Notes: generated from the letters alone by a model not told the origin. Shown: positions 21,265-33,546, counted from the stretch's first letter. The stretch: 64,000 nt of DNA from Thamnaconus septentrionalis (GCA_009823395.1 CM020509.1:21344001-21408000), one strand, 5' to 3'. A program made the numbers and translations.

Positions 21265-21279
21265 TCCAAGATGGCGTCG
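21265..21279 (+). promoter_or_regulatory. YY1-type element overlapping thoc3 start
   Basis: The sequence ccaagatggcgtcgc contains the AAGATGGCG core of the YY1 consensus on the transcribed strand at the start codon. This position is typical of TATA-less housekeeping promoters, and no TATA box is visible upstream. Confidence 0.55.
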
Positions 21280-21450
21280 CGGTACTACCAAGAGATGCAG
21301 GAAAGTTTTAGGAACAACAGTAAGAGCCGCGAGTTCCCCGCGCACTCGGCCAAGGTCCACTCGGTGGCGTGGAGCTGCGACGGCCGCAGGCTCGCTTCCG
21401 GTTCCTTCGACAAGACGGCGAGCGTGTTCGTCCTCGAGAAAGACCGGCTG
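21271..21450 (+). CDS. thoc3: thoc3 exon 1
   Basis: Sixty codons from MASRYYQEMQESFRNN to VFVLEKDRL, including the first WD blade. The donor is CTG|gtgagt in phase 0. Confidence 0.96.
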
Positions 21451-24400
21451 GTGAGTCCCGCTAACATGCTAATGCTGCAGCTAGCGCCGCCGCATACGGC
21501 GCAGTGGATGTGGAAATGTCAAAGCAGCAACTTGACTTCTGAACAGTGTGCAGTTGATGTCGGGATAACGGATAGAAAAAATGTTTCTTGCCGCATGCTC
21601 CTATGCAAGTCATCCATCTTATTATCTTCCGAAATTCCGCTCTTTTGATTGAACGGAGCTTGCTCTTTCTTCAAATTGGTTTCCCGTACCGATACGAGAC
21701 TGTATTTGCGCCTAAAACGCTGTCAAAACTGCCACTAATACTTTCCCAACCTCCATTTTTCAACTGCAAAAGCAGTAGAAAAGGCGCGCAATAAAAACAA
21801 AAAAATACACCCCAATCACTGAGATGCAGTTTCCCACGGGGCGTCTGTGTTTGGCGAAATATGGTAGGTAATTTGCGGTGGAATTTTCACTTTAGAAATT
21901 ACAGACATGGCGCATTCGCACGGGATCAAGATCACAGCCGTCCTCCGTGATTCTTGCAAATTACCAGAGGTCCCCGGGTAATTCTTAACCCGTGCGGTTT
22001 TAGTCGGAGTTTAACTGGACAATCGCGTGTGCGCATGCTGTGTCTCAATTTAGGGTCTGCATCCTTCGAGGCGTGCATTTGAAAGCCAGTTGCGTCATAG
22101 CACTGCACGAAGGCTTGTCCCAATTCCCAACAATCCGAAGGACTCTCCAAATACGCCCTCGAAATGTGCCCTACTTTTAGCCGATTCGAAGGATACACCA
22201 CTTACTATCCTTCGCGTCCTTCTGTATCCCAGGCTGCTTTGCGTGCTGCTGCGAAGCATCGTGGGATCCTGGGAAGTCAGCTGAAATTAAATATTGAAAT
22301 TTTACTTAAAATATTCAGGTTTTAATGTAGGGTTTTTACTTATTTTGAACATCCAACGCCATGGTTGGATGGCGAACCAATGGTTAGCTTAATGCTATAA
22401 AAGCGTCACTTCCGGGGTTGGCCAGCAGGAGGGAACGGTGGTGACGCAACCAGGAAATACGCCGAAGGCTAGACCGTCCAATGTGGTTACCGGGGAGGCG
22501 GGTTTGGGTTGGTCCTTCTCGGCCGGGTCCTTCGAAGGGACCCGCCTTCCGACGGAGGACGCTTCCTTCGAAGGTTGCAGACCCTGAATTGAGACACAGC
22601 CAGAAGAAGTTTACATACACGGTGGAAAAAGACACATAACTGAAGACTAAACCTCCTGTTTCAGGTCAGTTAGGATCACCAAAATAATTTCATTTTGCTA
22701 AATGCCACAATAATGAGGGAGTATATTTTAGAGAATTTTTTTTACTGTCTTTGAGGTAGGGCTGCACGATGATGGCCAAAATGATAATCCCGATTTTTTA
22801 GTCAATATTAAAATCACGATTATTCATAATGTTAGGTCAAACATTTCTGTTTATTGCACTTTCTTTTTTAAACAAGCAGTATGTAAACAAGGCTTCAAAT
22901 TGATATCAAGGGTCTTGGTCCCAGTTAGCTGCCGTAGCTTTCACCACCATGTTTCTAAGGAAGCCTGTTGTGGGCTATCCAGGTCACCTGATGCGCGTTT
23001 TGTATTTAGGGTGAACGCAGGCATCTTCAAATAAACCAATGGAGACGAATGTGGACGAGGTGTCCAGGTATGGGTACGCAGGGCACTGTGGTTCACTGGC
23101 AGGCTCAGGAGGGGGAGGGGGGGTGAAAGTCGCTGCAATCGAAGATGTAACCATTTGGTGTCGCTGTTTCTTTTTCAAATATTTCTCCAAGTATTGTTGC
23201 ACACTTGACCTTTGAACTGCGTCTGTCTCCCTCCTCAACTGGCGGCAGGTGAAGGAGAACAACTACAGAGGTCACGGCGACAGCGTGGACCAGCTCTGCT
23301 GGCATCCCACCAACCCTGACCTCTTCGTCACAGCGTCCGGCGACAAGACCATCCGCATCTGGGATGTGCGCACCACCAAGTGCATCGCCACTGTCAACAC
23401 CAAAGGTGGCGCTGGCTGCAGGCAACTGGGATCTATGAACAGGGGGATTAGAATTAAAATTAGAATTAGCTTTTATTCATCCCACATTGGGGAAATGTGC
23501 ATAATTGCAGCAACAACGTAGTGAAAAGAGAAGAAAAAATAGATAAATTAAAGAGAAATAAAGATCGAGTTGCGTTGAGTTGATCCTCTTTCCTTCATCG
23601 TCGTCGCACTTCAGGTGAGAACATCAACATCTGCTGGAGCCCCGACGGCCAGACCATCGCCGTGGGCAACAAGGACGACGTGGTGACCTTCATCGACGCC
23701 AAGACTCACCGCTCCAGGGCAGAGGAGCAATTTAAGTTCGAGGTCAACGAGATCTCGTGGAACAACAACAACGACATGTTCTTCCTCACTAACGGCAACG
23801 GCTGCATCAATATCCTCAGGTAGGGACCCGGGGGATTAGTGGGGGTCAAGGATTAAGGTCAGGGGTCGCAGAGAAACAGGAAAGTTTGGGTGAAATGTTT
23901 GCTGCTGTTTGTTTCCGAATAAATAAATAAGAAAAAAATGTAGATGTGTGAACCCGGCCTGAACAGGAGGGCTGCGGCTCGCACGCGATCTTCGTGGCGC
24001 TGCCGCCTCCAGTGTGAAGCAGGCGTTAATCATGCCTTAAAAAATATCAGTGCCGTACATATATACATGACTCTTCAGCCGAAGAGTCAGTGACACGAAT
24101 AATCAGTTCTGCTTCATCTTCTGGTATCCAATACTCTTAGAATTGAACCGCTTTATTTATCCCACAATGGGGAAATTTGCATAATTACAGCAGCATATAC
24201 AGTGCAAAGAGATGATTTTTTTTTTTGTATAAAATCAGAAAGGAAAACAAATATTTACATCTATATGGACACTTGGATTATTATACACTGATTATTTAAT
24301 TAGCTAAATAAGTGGTTTTGGAAAAAAAAAAAAAAAAAAAAGTGTTTTATTGCACCTGTAGTGAAATGTCTTGTATTTGTTTGTGTTCTGTTGTTTTGAT

Positions 24401-25981
24401 TTGTGGTATAATTACTGTGTAATTCTACCTTGCCTGTTAAAGGCTGAATAAATAATAAGAAAATAAATAAAAGCCACAAAATTCAAATGTGGTCGGTAGA
24501 TCAGGTCACTTTTTTCTATTTTCTCTCTGAAAATCCAGCCAAACAGAAACCCAAACTCGCTCCTTGTTATTGGATAAATCGGATGAGTTGTGTGTGTCCC
24601 TGTGTATGTGTTTGTCCCCCCCAGCTACCCCGAGCTGAAACCCATTCAGTCCATCAACGCTCACCCGTCCAACTGCATCTGCATCAAGTTCGACCCCACG
24701 GGGAAATACTTTGCCACAGGAAGCGCCGACGCGCTGGTCAGCCTGTGGGACGTGGAGGAGCTGGTGTGCGTTCGCTGCTTCTCCAGGTCGGTCCCCAACC
24801 TGCTCATATGGGGTTGTTTTTCCATTTTATTTTTTATTTCACCGGTGTTCTCCCTCTCCTCCGTGGTGTCTGCCTGCCTGCCTTGCCTGCAGGCTGGACT
24901 GGCCCGTCCGCACGCTGAGCTTCAGCCACGACGGGAAGATGTTGGCGTCGGCGTCGGAGGATCACTTCATCGACATCGCCGAGGTGGAGACAGGTCAGTT
25001 CGATGAAGACAAGCTGGGTTTGTTGTTTTTTTTTGTTTTTTTAATAGGGATGGGAATGGGGAGCATTCCGATTCAAAATCTGCGTTGGGTTACGACACCA
25101 GCGTAATTCACGGGTCGTACATTTCCAATCCTGTCTGCGAAATTCTCCAATCCACGAGCCACATCCAACGAAGTACAAATACTTTGTTACTGTACTTTAG
25201 TAGGTATCTGTATTTTACCTATTGATTTTTCTGACCACTCTGTACTTTGACTCCATACATATGTACAAAACTATCTGGACTTTCGAGTTCTTGCATTGGA
25301 AAAACATGCTGGTTACGAAACTATAGTATTGAGAGTTAGCAAAGCTGTTCAATGTGATCCTGACCTCTGACCTCCGAGCTCTGGCTTTTGGTCAGTGGAG
25401 TCCATATATTATTCTGTCACAACTATTTGCAAAATTGTCAACCAGTGTAATGTTTTATTAATGGCAAAAAAAACCAAAACATTTTTACTTCCTGAAGTAC
25501 ATTTCAGAACCTGCGCTTACTTACTTTGACTTGAGTGAAGTAGCCGAATCAATACTTTTACCATAGTTTCTTGAAGTGCCTGTTCTTTACTTAAGTACTT
25601 CCGAAATCTTCCGTAGTGACGTACAAAATACCACTGATGTTATCAAGCAGTTGGAAAAAGAGCACCACGGAGCTTTGAGTTGGAAAGATTAAAAATGGTC
25701 TCGGGATCTGCAGATATCCAAATTCCCTGCAACGGCATCGGAAGTGAAAAAGATGTGGATTTAGAACTTGCTTCCCTGCTGATCCGAGTGACGAGCGGTG
25801 GGCCCGTGTGTCTGCAGGGGAGAAGCTGTGGGAGGTGCAGTGTGACTCGCCCACCTTCACCGTGGCGTGGCACCCCAAGCGCCCGCTGTTGGCCTACGCC
25901 TGCGATGACAAGGAGGGCAAGTACGACAACAATCGGGAGGCTGGCACCGTGAAGCTCTTCGGCCTCCCCAACGACTCCTGA
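21271..25981 (+). CDS. thoc3: THO complex subunit 3 (TEX1/THOC3), six exons, complete
   Basis: THOC3 is a nuclear WD40 beta-propeller subunit of the THO/TREX complex, which couples transcription and splicing to mRNA export. Exons are 21271-21450, 23249-23405, 23615-23819, 24625-24786, 24893-24993 and 25818-25981, joined in phase into 322 residues. Seven WD-type blades are visible, with cores SVAWSCDGRRLASGSFDKT, GDKTIRIWDV, NICWSPDGQTIAVGNKDD, EISWNNNNDMFFLTNGNG, IKFDPTGKYFATGSADA, LSFSHDGKMLASASEDH and TVAWHPKRPLLAYACDD, ending KLFGLPNDS then TGA. The chosen start has the good context ccaagATGg and gives MASRYYQEMQ, as in fish orthologues. An in-frame ATG at 21145 with no intervening stop would add 42 residues; human THOC3 has a longer, unrelated N-terminus. 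Confidence 0.97.
22038..22599. mobile_element. 562-bp DNA element with ctgtgtctcaatt ends, copy 1
   Basis: It starts ctgtgtctcaatttagggtc and ends gaccctgaattgagacacag in inverted form as tgcagaccctgaattgagac plus acag. The interior is related throughout to 55204-55804. No protein is encoded, so it is non-autonomous. It sits in thoc3 intron 1. Confidence 0.8.
22757..22865 (+). mobile_element. hAT-like end (tagggctgcacgat)
   Basis: The sequence tagggctgcacgatgatgg followed by aatgataatcccgatt and aaaatcacgattatt is a common end of fish non-autonomous hAT-type elements. The right border is unclear. Confidence 0.45.
23249..23405 (+). CDS. thoc3: thoc3 exon 2
   Basis: It encodes VKENNYRGHGDSVDQLCWHP through CIATVNTK, the second WD blade with the WDV signature. 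It ends in phase 1 at AAA G|gtggcg. Confidence 0.97.
23441..23570 (-). mobile_element. LINE 3' tail (family with cccca-atgtggga)
   Basis: On the minus strand it reads gcaattatgcacatttcccc then aatgtgggatgaataaaag and ends in an aattaga-type repeat. The same tail is at 24131 and at 32845. It lies in thoc3 intron 2. Confidence 0.7.
23615..23819 (+). CDS. thoc3: thoc3 exon 3
   Basis: It encodes GENINICWSPDGQTIAVGNK through GNGCINIL, blades three and four. The acceptor is cacttcag and the donor is AG|gtaggg. Confidence 0.97.
24131..24300 (-). mobile_element. LINE 3' tail, second copy
   Basis: The + strand reads tttatttatcccacaatggg gaaatttgcataattacagc in two adjoining blocks, matching the antisense of the tail family in thoc3 intron 3. 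Confidence 0.7.
24625..24786 (+). CDS. thoc3: thoc3 exon 4
   Basis: It encodes SYPELKPIQSINAHPSNCI through LVCVRCFS, the fifth blade. The acceptor is tccccccccag and the donor is AG|gtcggt. Confidence 0.97.
24893..24993 (+). CDS. thoc3: thoc3 exon 5
   Basis: It encodes RLDWPVRTLSFSHDGKMLAS through HFIDIAEVET, the sixth blade. It ends in phase 1 at ACA G|gtcagt. Confidence 0.97.
25155..25615. mobile_element. Tol2-like non-autonomous hAT element, second copy
   Basis: It shares gtactttagtaggtatctgt, tttgactccatacat, ccagtgtaatgttttatta, actttgacttgagtgaagta and acttaagtacttcc with 16844-17565, but without the MITE insertion. It lies in thoc3 intron 5 with both ends degraded. Confidence 0.6.
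25818..25981 (+). CDS. thoc3: thoc3 exon 6 and stop
   Basis: It encodes GEKLWEVQCDSPTFTVAWHP through TVKLFGLPNDS, closing the propeller, then TGA at 25979-25981. The acceptor is tgtctgcag. Confidence 0.97.
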
Positions 25982-26126
25982 AGCCAGGCTGCCGGCGGCT
26001 GCAGGGACCGGCGTCCACCAGCAGGCGGTGCCGTTGCCCTGTTTGTTTGTTTTTTTGTACGCATGAAAAAAAAAACCCACACAACTGTAAAATATGTTTT
26101 TGTAATTGTAAAATGTGTTTTTTGAT

Positions 26127-26132
26127 ATTAAA
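26127..26132 (+). terminator. thoc3: thoc3 poly(A) signal ATTAAA
   Basis: ATTAAA lies 146 bases after the stop and is followed by a GU-rich stretch (ctgcctgtgttttgtgtgc) about 25 bases later, the usual arrangement for cleavage and polyadenylation. Confidence 0.75.
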
Positions 26133-27197
26133 GTTTGTGTCTTTTTAAATCCTGCCTGTGTTTTGTGTGCTTGATGATGGTGCTGGTGATGGTAGTGGTG
26201 GTGATGATGATGATGATTGTGGCTATGATGATGCTAGTGATGACGAAGGTGATGGTCGTGGCGGTGATGATGAAGAGGATGGCCACTGACCACTTCTTCA
26301 TCCTCTTTCTTATTACATAAGGCCATGTCTGTTTACATTTTCCCACCATCCTCTTCATCACGAAGGCAGCGTCAGTCATTAAGGGGCGCTTATGAAATAA
26401 GCCTTGCCTTGCAGCTCCTTGTCTTTAACGGCTGGTGGTGCTGCAGTGACTTCAGCCGTGGCCCGGTTCAGGGCCCTCAGCCATCTATTGGTCTCCAGAG
26501 GTTGTGCTGCTAGTGGGAGGAGGAGGAGGAGGAGGAGGAGGAGGAGGAGGAGAAGGAGGCCTGAGGTCTCTCCCATATCCTCCTCCAACTGCAATGCATG
26601 TTTGCTTCTGCTGGCTTTGTTGTACAGCAGGATCTACTGATGGCCTCTTCACTCAGGAGGACCATGAACCTGACTGGTGGAGTCACTGGTCTACTGCCCC
26701 CTGCTGGCCTCAGCAAGATAAATCGGTTTGTTCCTTTCAGAGGCTGCATCAGGACGTGTTCGTGTGTCGGCATTGTAAATCAAGTTAGTGTTCAGTCCCT
26801 CGGTGTTGTGCTGTGCTGTGTTGTGTTGCCGTCGTCTTAATTTGAGTTTGTTGCGTTCACGACTCTCCTCTGGGAGCAAACGATCGACTTAGCCCACGGG
26901 TGATGTGTTCAGGGGCACCACCTGGCCCTTCGCCGTGCGTGTTGCGGACAAATCAGATTAGCCTGAGATGCAGGTTTGTGTGTGTATGTGAGTGTGTGTG
27001 TGTGTGTGTGTTTTTTCCCCACTTTTGTGTTATTGATCGACTGCAGGGGGCGACAATGTCGCTCTGCCAGTCTCCAAATTCAGTTTGTGGCTTCTTCAAC
27101 TGTGTTAAGAAAGGAAATATTTTTTTTAAACACTTCATTTGGCGATGTGGAAGGTGAGGGAGTCTTTGTGTTTCTTTGATTCTGTCTAAAAACATAT

Positions 27198-27480
<283 letters not shown>

Positions 27481-27703
27481 TCTTGGGTCTTCACTGGAGA
27501 AGCTGGACCAGTGGGACATTTTCCTGCAGGTTTTTGTGAATATAATAATACATCTAAAAAAAACAAAACATCACATTTTTACTGTGAACTAGTGAATGAT
27601 TTTGTTGTTGGTTTATCAACCAACTCAGTTGGATTTCTTCCTTCTGCCCCAAAAACATTTCTTCTCAAAGCAGGCCAACAGCTCCCTGTTTTAGCATTAT
27701 GAT

Positions 27704-27706
<3 letters not shown>

Positions 27707-27762
<56 letters not shown>
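27707..27762. repeat. (CA)n microsatellite
   Basis: A perfect CA dinucleotide run of about 56 bases. Confidence 0.97.
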
Positions 27763-27765
<3 letters not shown>

Positions 27766-28424
27766 TTAGCACTTTGGCTGCTTTTTAAAGACTTCGTGGC
27801 CTGATGCAATTACATCCTACTGTCCGTTTTTGTCACGGAGCAGCCGTCCACAATCTCTGTAAGGTCCCAGTGCGTGTGCGTGAGCGTGAGCGTGTACTGT
27901 ACACATGATATGAAATCATGTGCGAACTGACAGGAAATGAAGCATCTTCTCGGCCTTCCAGGAATCGTGCCGGACGTTCGTGGGGCGAATGCTCCTCAGA
28001 GCGTGAGTCTCACGCGAGCCGCTCGGTGAACTAAACAACTGAGAGCACTGCTTTGACTTCGTCCAACAACAAACTGTGCTGCTCTGCTGTGTGGATGGAA
28101 AGTCACAGTTTTGTAGGAGTTTCAGTCCTCTGTTTTGAATCTCCTCCCATTGCCAGTCCTTCACTGAGCCGGACAGACGAGTCGTTCAAACACCTTCCTC
28201 CCACCTGTCCGTCCGCCCTTCCGTCCAGTTCCTGTTTCTGTGTTTTCCACGTTCAATGTCGCTGTTGTTTGCCTCCGTCCACTGATGGGTCGTTAATAGT
28301 CGGCAGCACCTGGCCTCCCTGTTTGCTCTCTCTGTCTTCCTGTGTGTGTGTGTGTGTCTGTGTTACTGTGTGTGTTTGCTCAGGGATAAGCCAGGCTTGC
28401 TGAATGACACTTTAACAATCTAAT

Positions 28425-28625
28425 GCATCAGGTGCTGGGCAGCTGCTGCTGCTGCTGCTACAGTGGAAACACATCAGCTCCTCCTCCGTCTCCAACACCG
28501 GCGGTTACATTTATATATGTTGACGTTCGGAAGTCGTAAAAACAAAACAAACAAACAAAAACAAAAAAAACGTTGGTTTTCTCTTGGTGATGTCGCACAG
28601 GGTCCCCTTTACTTTCCTCACCCGC
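28425..28625 (+). repeat. dispersed repeat family B, copy 2
   Basis: It reads aggtgctgggcagctgctgc, cagtggaaacacatcagctc and gatgtcgcacagggtcccc, matching the reverse complement of 11440-11650 along about 200 bases. Confidence 0.75.
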
Positions 28626-28869
28626 GTTATGTTGGACCTTTAGAGTGAAATTGGTTTGATGGCAGTGGGAGCCCCGCCCACTGGATCCCTCCCACCTCAA
28701 ATATTAGTAGTAGTCCTAGTAGTAGAAGTGGTATTAGTATTGCGAGTGTCATCTTTGTTATCATTATGTCAGTGGGAGTCACCTGCAGCTCCTCCCAGTC
28801 TGACTGCTGACTGGTTCCACTGGTGAGACCCCCCTCTCCCTCCTCCTGTCTTGGAGTAGGGCGGTGAGG

Positions 28870-29091
28870 TAATAATGCGCTAGAGGAGGGGGGCGGAGTC
28901 AGCAGGAGCGGAGGGGGTGGGAGGTGGGGGCGGGTGGGTGTGGCCTGGTTCCGGGGTGGGTGAGGGGGCGGGATATAGGCCGGGCATCAGACGGGGGCTC
29001 GGCTGCAGACGGCTCGGGATCCCTTCCTCCTTCTACTTCCTTCTTTCCGTCCTGACTTCCCTCCTGACTTCCGCCGCACCGGACGCAGCAG
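28870..29091 (+). promoter_or_regulatory. cplx2: candidate cplx2 promoter and non-coding exon 1
   Basis: A GC-rich, CpG-containing block with gggcgg boxes (ggggggcggagtc, gggggcgggatataggcc) is followed by about 110 bases ending gcagcag|gtcagt, a good donor at 29091|29092. Complexin-2 genes have non-coding first exons far upstream, so this is a sensible candidate, but only transcript data can show it. Confidence 0.4.
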
Positions 29092-29720
29092 GTCAGTAAA
29101 ACCAGAACCAGAACCTGGTGGTGGTGGTGGTGGGTGGTGGGTGGGGGCGGGGGGTCTCGCTCCGCACCGTCCATCAGCCGCGGTGCTGCTGCAGCTGATG
29201 GACGGATGAAGGGGTGGCGGTCCGCCGCGCGCCGCGGAGACGCAGCTCTGGCGCGCGCGAAGCAGTCCCGCGTCTCTCCTTTCTTTCATTCTTTTTATTC
29301 CTTCATTTCATCGTCGGTTGTTCGCGCGTCGCTGCGAATTGTGAGGCGACCGACGCTGCCGCAGGTGTTTCCCGCATCACATGACACCGCTTCCACTGTG
29401 GCTACTGCTGCTGCATCCAGGTGGAGGCGCAGCCCCCCCCGCTCACCGCCCCCCCGCCCTCCTCCCTCCGCCATCTCCTGCTGCCGCCGGTAGGTGCGAG
29501 AGAGGAGGAGGAGGAGGAGGAGGAGGAGCGGGACCGTGAGGAGGGCCTGGCCGGCTCCGGTCCTCCGCAGCGCCGCCACCGACCCGAGCAGCTCCAGCAG
29601 CTCCCGGTGCTGATGGACGGTGGTGGAGGAGGAGAGGCTGAATTATTTATAGCCTCCAGCGCATTGATTAGCTTTATGTAACTCTGTTGTGTTTACGGGC
29701 GGTGTTTCTTCTGCGCCAGG
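29092..29720. other. GC-rich CpG stretch downstream of candidate exon 1
   Basis: It has many CpGs (for example cgccgcgcgccgcggagacgc at 29222-29242), a (ggt)n run and a (gga)n run. It could be the rest of a CpG island or an alternative first exon. No conserved protein is encoded. Confidence 0.4.
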
Positions 29721-29724
29721 GAGG

Positions 29725-29726
<2 letters not shown>

Positions 29727-29766
<40 letters not shown>

Positions 29767-29834
29767 AGAGAGAGAGAGAGACTGAACTACAGTAACCTGT
29801 ACGTCAACCTAATCGCACTCACTGGGTGGACGAT

Positions 29835-29886
<52 letters not shown>

Positions 29887-29905
29887 ACACACACACACAG
29901 ACACA
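29727..29905. repeat. GT, GA and CT microsatellites
   Basis: (gt)n at 29728-29762, (ga)n at 29766-29780, and (ct)n at 29837-29883 running into a short (ca)n. Confidence 0.96.
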
Positions 29906-31100
29906 CACGCGCGCACGAGGCTCCTCCTAAGTGGACCAATCAGTGGTCGTCTCTCTTCACGCTGGCTGCAGCTTCCCCCCTGAAGCTCCTCCAGCAGACT
30001 CCAGGAAGCTCACTGGTCTTCATTCATCTCCTCATTTGTGACTTCAGAGAAATGTGTTGCTTCCGGGCTGTTGTTGTGTTTTGGTGTCGTTGGATTGTGT
30101 TGCTGTCGTTTGCGTTGTCTCACGAAGAGCTGAATAATTTCCTCCAGTTCCTGTCTGGATCAGTGGCCTCTGGCTTCTCCCTGAATGCAGCAGTGATACG
30201 TTGAGAAAATAGCTTCCCCCGCTAACCTGCTGCTAGCTGTGTGTGTGTGTGTGTTTGTGTGTGAGTGTTTTTGTCTGTGTGTGTGTGGAGTGTGCGTGGG
30301 TGTTTTTCCTCTCGACCTCTGACCTTGTTTCTTTCCAACCCTCCTGGTTTTGGTGAGGCCTGGTTGAAGCCCCGCCCAGTGGGGCGCCGCCCCTCCAACC
30401 CCATCAGTGTAATTGATGTCCAACTCCTCCTAGCAGCAGCAGACTGAGTGTAATTGGCTAAGACAGCCGTTGGCCATCCAGGCTCGGCCAATCAAGCGGC
30501 TCCTACAGACACCAAACGGTGGAGCTGCACCTGCGGGTTCAATGTGCAGAAAACACTTTTCTCTGAGGTTTCCTGGCTAAAACGCTAAACGAAGAATATC
30601 CCGACACCTGGGCTCTTTCAATTCAGATCGATTTTTTATTTTTGGAAAAACTCACTGGGTTGATTTTGTGCGTCCGTCTTGCAAAGAGTCGGCAGACAAA
30701 TGTTCTGATTGTGGCTGCAAGATGATTGGACGAACTTTCTGTCTTTGGATCCGCCTTGTTCACCTCCGAGGATGCTGATTGGTTCTCGGACCGGAGTTGA
30801 TTGGAGTGATTTCGTCTTTCGAGTCTTCTGTCTTTGAACACAATATTGCCTCTCTGGTCATGTGACTCTTGTGGCTGATTTTTCTTTTTTTTTCTTTTTT
30901 TTACTTTGACGATAGCACCAGAGATCTAAGACCAATTTGCAAATGATTTGTAGCTGTTGCTCTGGAGCCAGTTTATCAAGGTGTTTCCACTGTTGGTCTT
31001 ATTAAGGAATTACACCCTTACTTTTTATAGCCTTAAGTGTTAAAGAGAGTGCAGAAATAATTTTCTTTCACTTTGTATCCATCTCGGGTCACTTTGGTCA
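29906..31100. other. cplx2 intron 1, unassigned
   Basis: A GT run at 30238-30290 and otherwise mixed sequence. No exon or element was recognised. Confidence 0.5.
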
Positions 31101-31104
31101 TTTC

Positions 31105-31895
31105 AGGTTTCTTGAACTGCTTTGATGCTGGTTTGAACTGGTTTCATGCTGGTTTGAACTGGTTTCATGCTGGTTTGAACTGGTTTCATGCTGGTTTGAA
31201 CTGGTTTCATGCTTGCTTAATGCTGGTTTGAACAGGTTTGATGCTGGTTTGAACTGCTTTGAACTGCTTTGATACTGGTTTGAACTGGTTTGATGCTGGT
31301 TTAATCCTAGTTTGAACTGGGTTGATGCTGGTTTGAACTGGTTTGATGCTGGCTTAATGCTAGTTTGAACAGGTTTGATGCTGGTTTGAACTGGTTTGAT
31401 GCTGGTTTGAACTGGTTTCATGCTGGCTTAATGCTAGTTTGAGCAGGTTTGATGCTGGTTTGAACTGGTTTGATGCTGGCTTAATGCTAGTTTGAACAGG
31501 TTTGATGCTGATTTGAACTGGTTTGATGCTGGTTTGAACTGGTTTGATGCTGGCTTAATGCTAGTTTGAACAGGTTTGATGCTGGTTTGAACTGGTTTGA
31601 TTCTGGTTTGAACTGGTTTGATGCTGGCTTAATGCTAGTTTGAACAGGTTTGATGCTGGCTTAATGCTAGTTTGAACAGGTTTGATGCTGGTTTGAACTG
31701 GTTTGATGCTGGTTTGAACTGGTTTCACGCTGGCTTAATGCTAGTTTGAACAGGTTTGATGCTGGTTTGAACTGCTTTGAACTGCTTTGATACTGGTTTG
31801 AACTTGGTTTCATGCTGGCTTAATGCTAGTTTGAACAGGTTTGATGCTGATTTGAGCAGGTTTGATGCTGGTTTGAACTGGTTTGATGCTGGTTC
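31105..31895. repeat. minisatellite, 21-bp unit tttgatgctggtttgaactgg
   Basis: About 790 bp of tandem 21-mers alternate with a variant block ttaatgctagtttgaacagg to give a higher-order pattern. Because 21 is a multiple of three, minus-strand frames of the KPVQTSI type stay open; they are artefacts. Confidence 0.93.
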
Positions 31896-32844
31896 AGGAC
31901 AGTTGACAAGTTTTTTCCTCTTTAAGTCGTTGGTCAAATAACTGCAGATTTCATCGACTTCTGCTGTCCTGTCTGATCCGTCTGTGACCTCATGACCCTG
32001 CAGATGGCGAAAAATTGAATTGATAAGTCATCCAAATAAAATGAAATAAATAAATAAAACAAAGCGCTGTGAGTCACTGTTGCGTCTCACACCTGCGATG
32101 GATTTTTCTCTGTCGTCCCCAATCAGGTGACTCACGCCGAAACATTTCTGCCGCTCGTCTCTTCACAACCAGCGCTCACGTGGGCTCGATTGGCTGTGGC
32201 CTCGGCGAGCCTGAGGGGTTTGCATCGCTGCTTGGACTTCCTCTCCTACGATTGGCAGAGAGAGAAAGTTGTCTGCGGGGGTCACATGATCAGATCAGAA
32301 CCATTCTTTAAAAAAAATAAAAAATAAAAAAAATAAAATCAATCCAAATCATTTTCGTTCAAACTTTTTCTTTTACGTTTTTCCCCTGTGCTCCGTGTTA
32401 AGACTTTCAAGTGTATTTATTGTATGAATGAACACAGGCAGTAGAAGAAGTGACTCCCTCCTTGCAAAATATCCTCCCCTTCTACAGTGGAATCTCATCG
32501 CCCCGGTACCGCCGCTCAGGAAAACTCTATATTTGTTGACTTGATTATATTTTCTGTTTCATCGGCTGAGTCATAGAAGCAGCTGCACTCTGTCTCACAG
32601 TGCTCATGAACCCAGCTGCAGGTTCCACCCGCGGCCCAGCTGCCAAGTCGAGTCGTCTCCACTTCCTGGTTTCTCCCACTGAGGAACATCACTGAGTCCT
32701 GAAGTCTTTCACTTCTGTGCTCTGCTGCTGCCAAGCTACTGTTCACTAGCTGGAAGCAGCTTCCTGGTTTTTCTGTCACATTTGCACGCTGGCCTTAAAA
32801 GCTTCGTCCTTCTGTTTATTTCTTTTTATTCTTTTTTCCTTTTC

Positions 32845-32936
32845 TTTGCACCATACTGTTGCTGTAATTACACAAATTTCACAAATGTGGGACTAATAAA
32901 GGCGTTCTATTCTATTCTATTCTATTCTATTCTAAG
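32845..32936 (+). mobile_element. LINE 3' tail with (TTCTA)n end
   Basis: It reads gttgctgtaattacacaaat ttcacaaatgtgggactaat in adjoining blocks, then aaaggcg and six ttcta units. It is the sense-strand member of the tail family at 23441 and 24131. Confidence 0.75.
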
Positions 32937-33506
32937 GACAAAGGCAGTGTTTCACAACTGGTGGGAGCTATTTTGATTGGGTTGCAGCTTCGTGGGCAGT
33001 CTTTTGTCAAAAAGATTTTCAGTTCAGTAATTTCAATAATTAATTTAGGAGACATCATAGAAAGTGGGCTAGCATTTTTATTTTTGTGGTATAAATTTGA
33101 GTGCTGTGGAATAAATTTGACTTCGTTGTAAGGAAAAAGAAATGATGTGGATCCTGAGACTCCGCCAATTGAGAACCACTGATCTCGGGTCTGTGACTTG
33201 TGTGTGTTGTCTGTTGTAAACATTTTTCTTTTCTTCTGGATAGGACGTATCCAACATGTCTAGATAGTGCAAGGAAATCACGTTATCGACCATCATGCAG
33301 CCCAAAAAAGGAAACCCTTCATATAAAAGAACACGGCCGCATTTGCTTGTGTGGAAAAAAATTCATCATGAAAAAATATCCAGCCCAAATATTCTGTATG
33401 GGAAAAATAATATTTAATATTCTGTATCCCGACACAACATGTTGTGGAAGTACAAAACTTCCTGTGTACGAATAAAGTTTTATAGTGCAGTATTTTTATC
33501 CTGTGG

Positions 33507-33546
<40 letters not shown>

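Noticed and set aside
31098..31937. Minus-strand frames of repeated KPVQTSI residues
   Set aside because: The 21-bp minisatellite is a multiple of three and keeps frames open by arithmetic; no start context, splice sites or domain.
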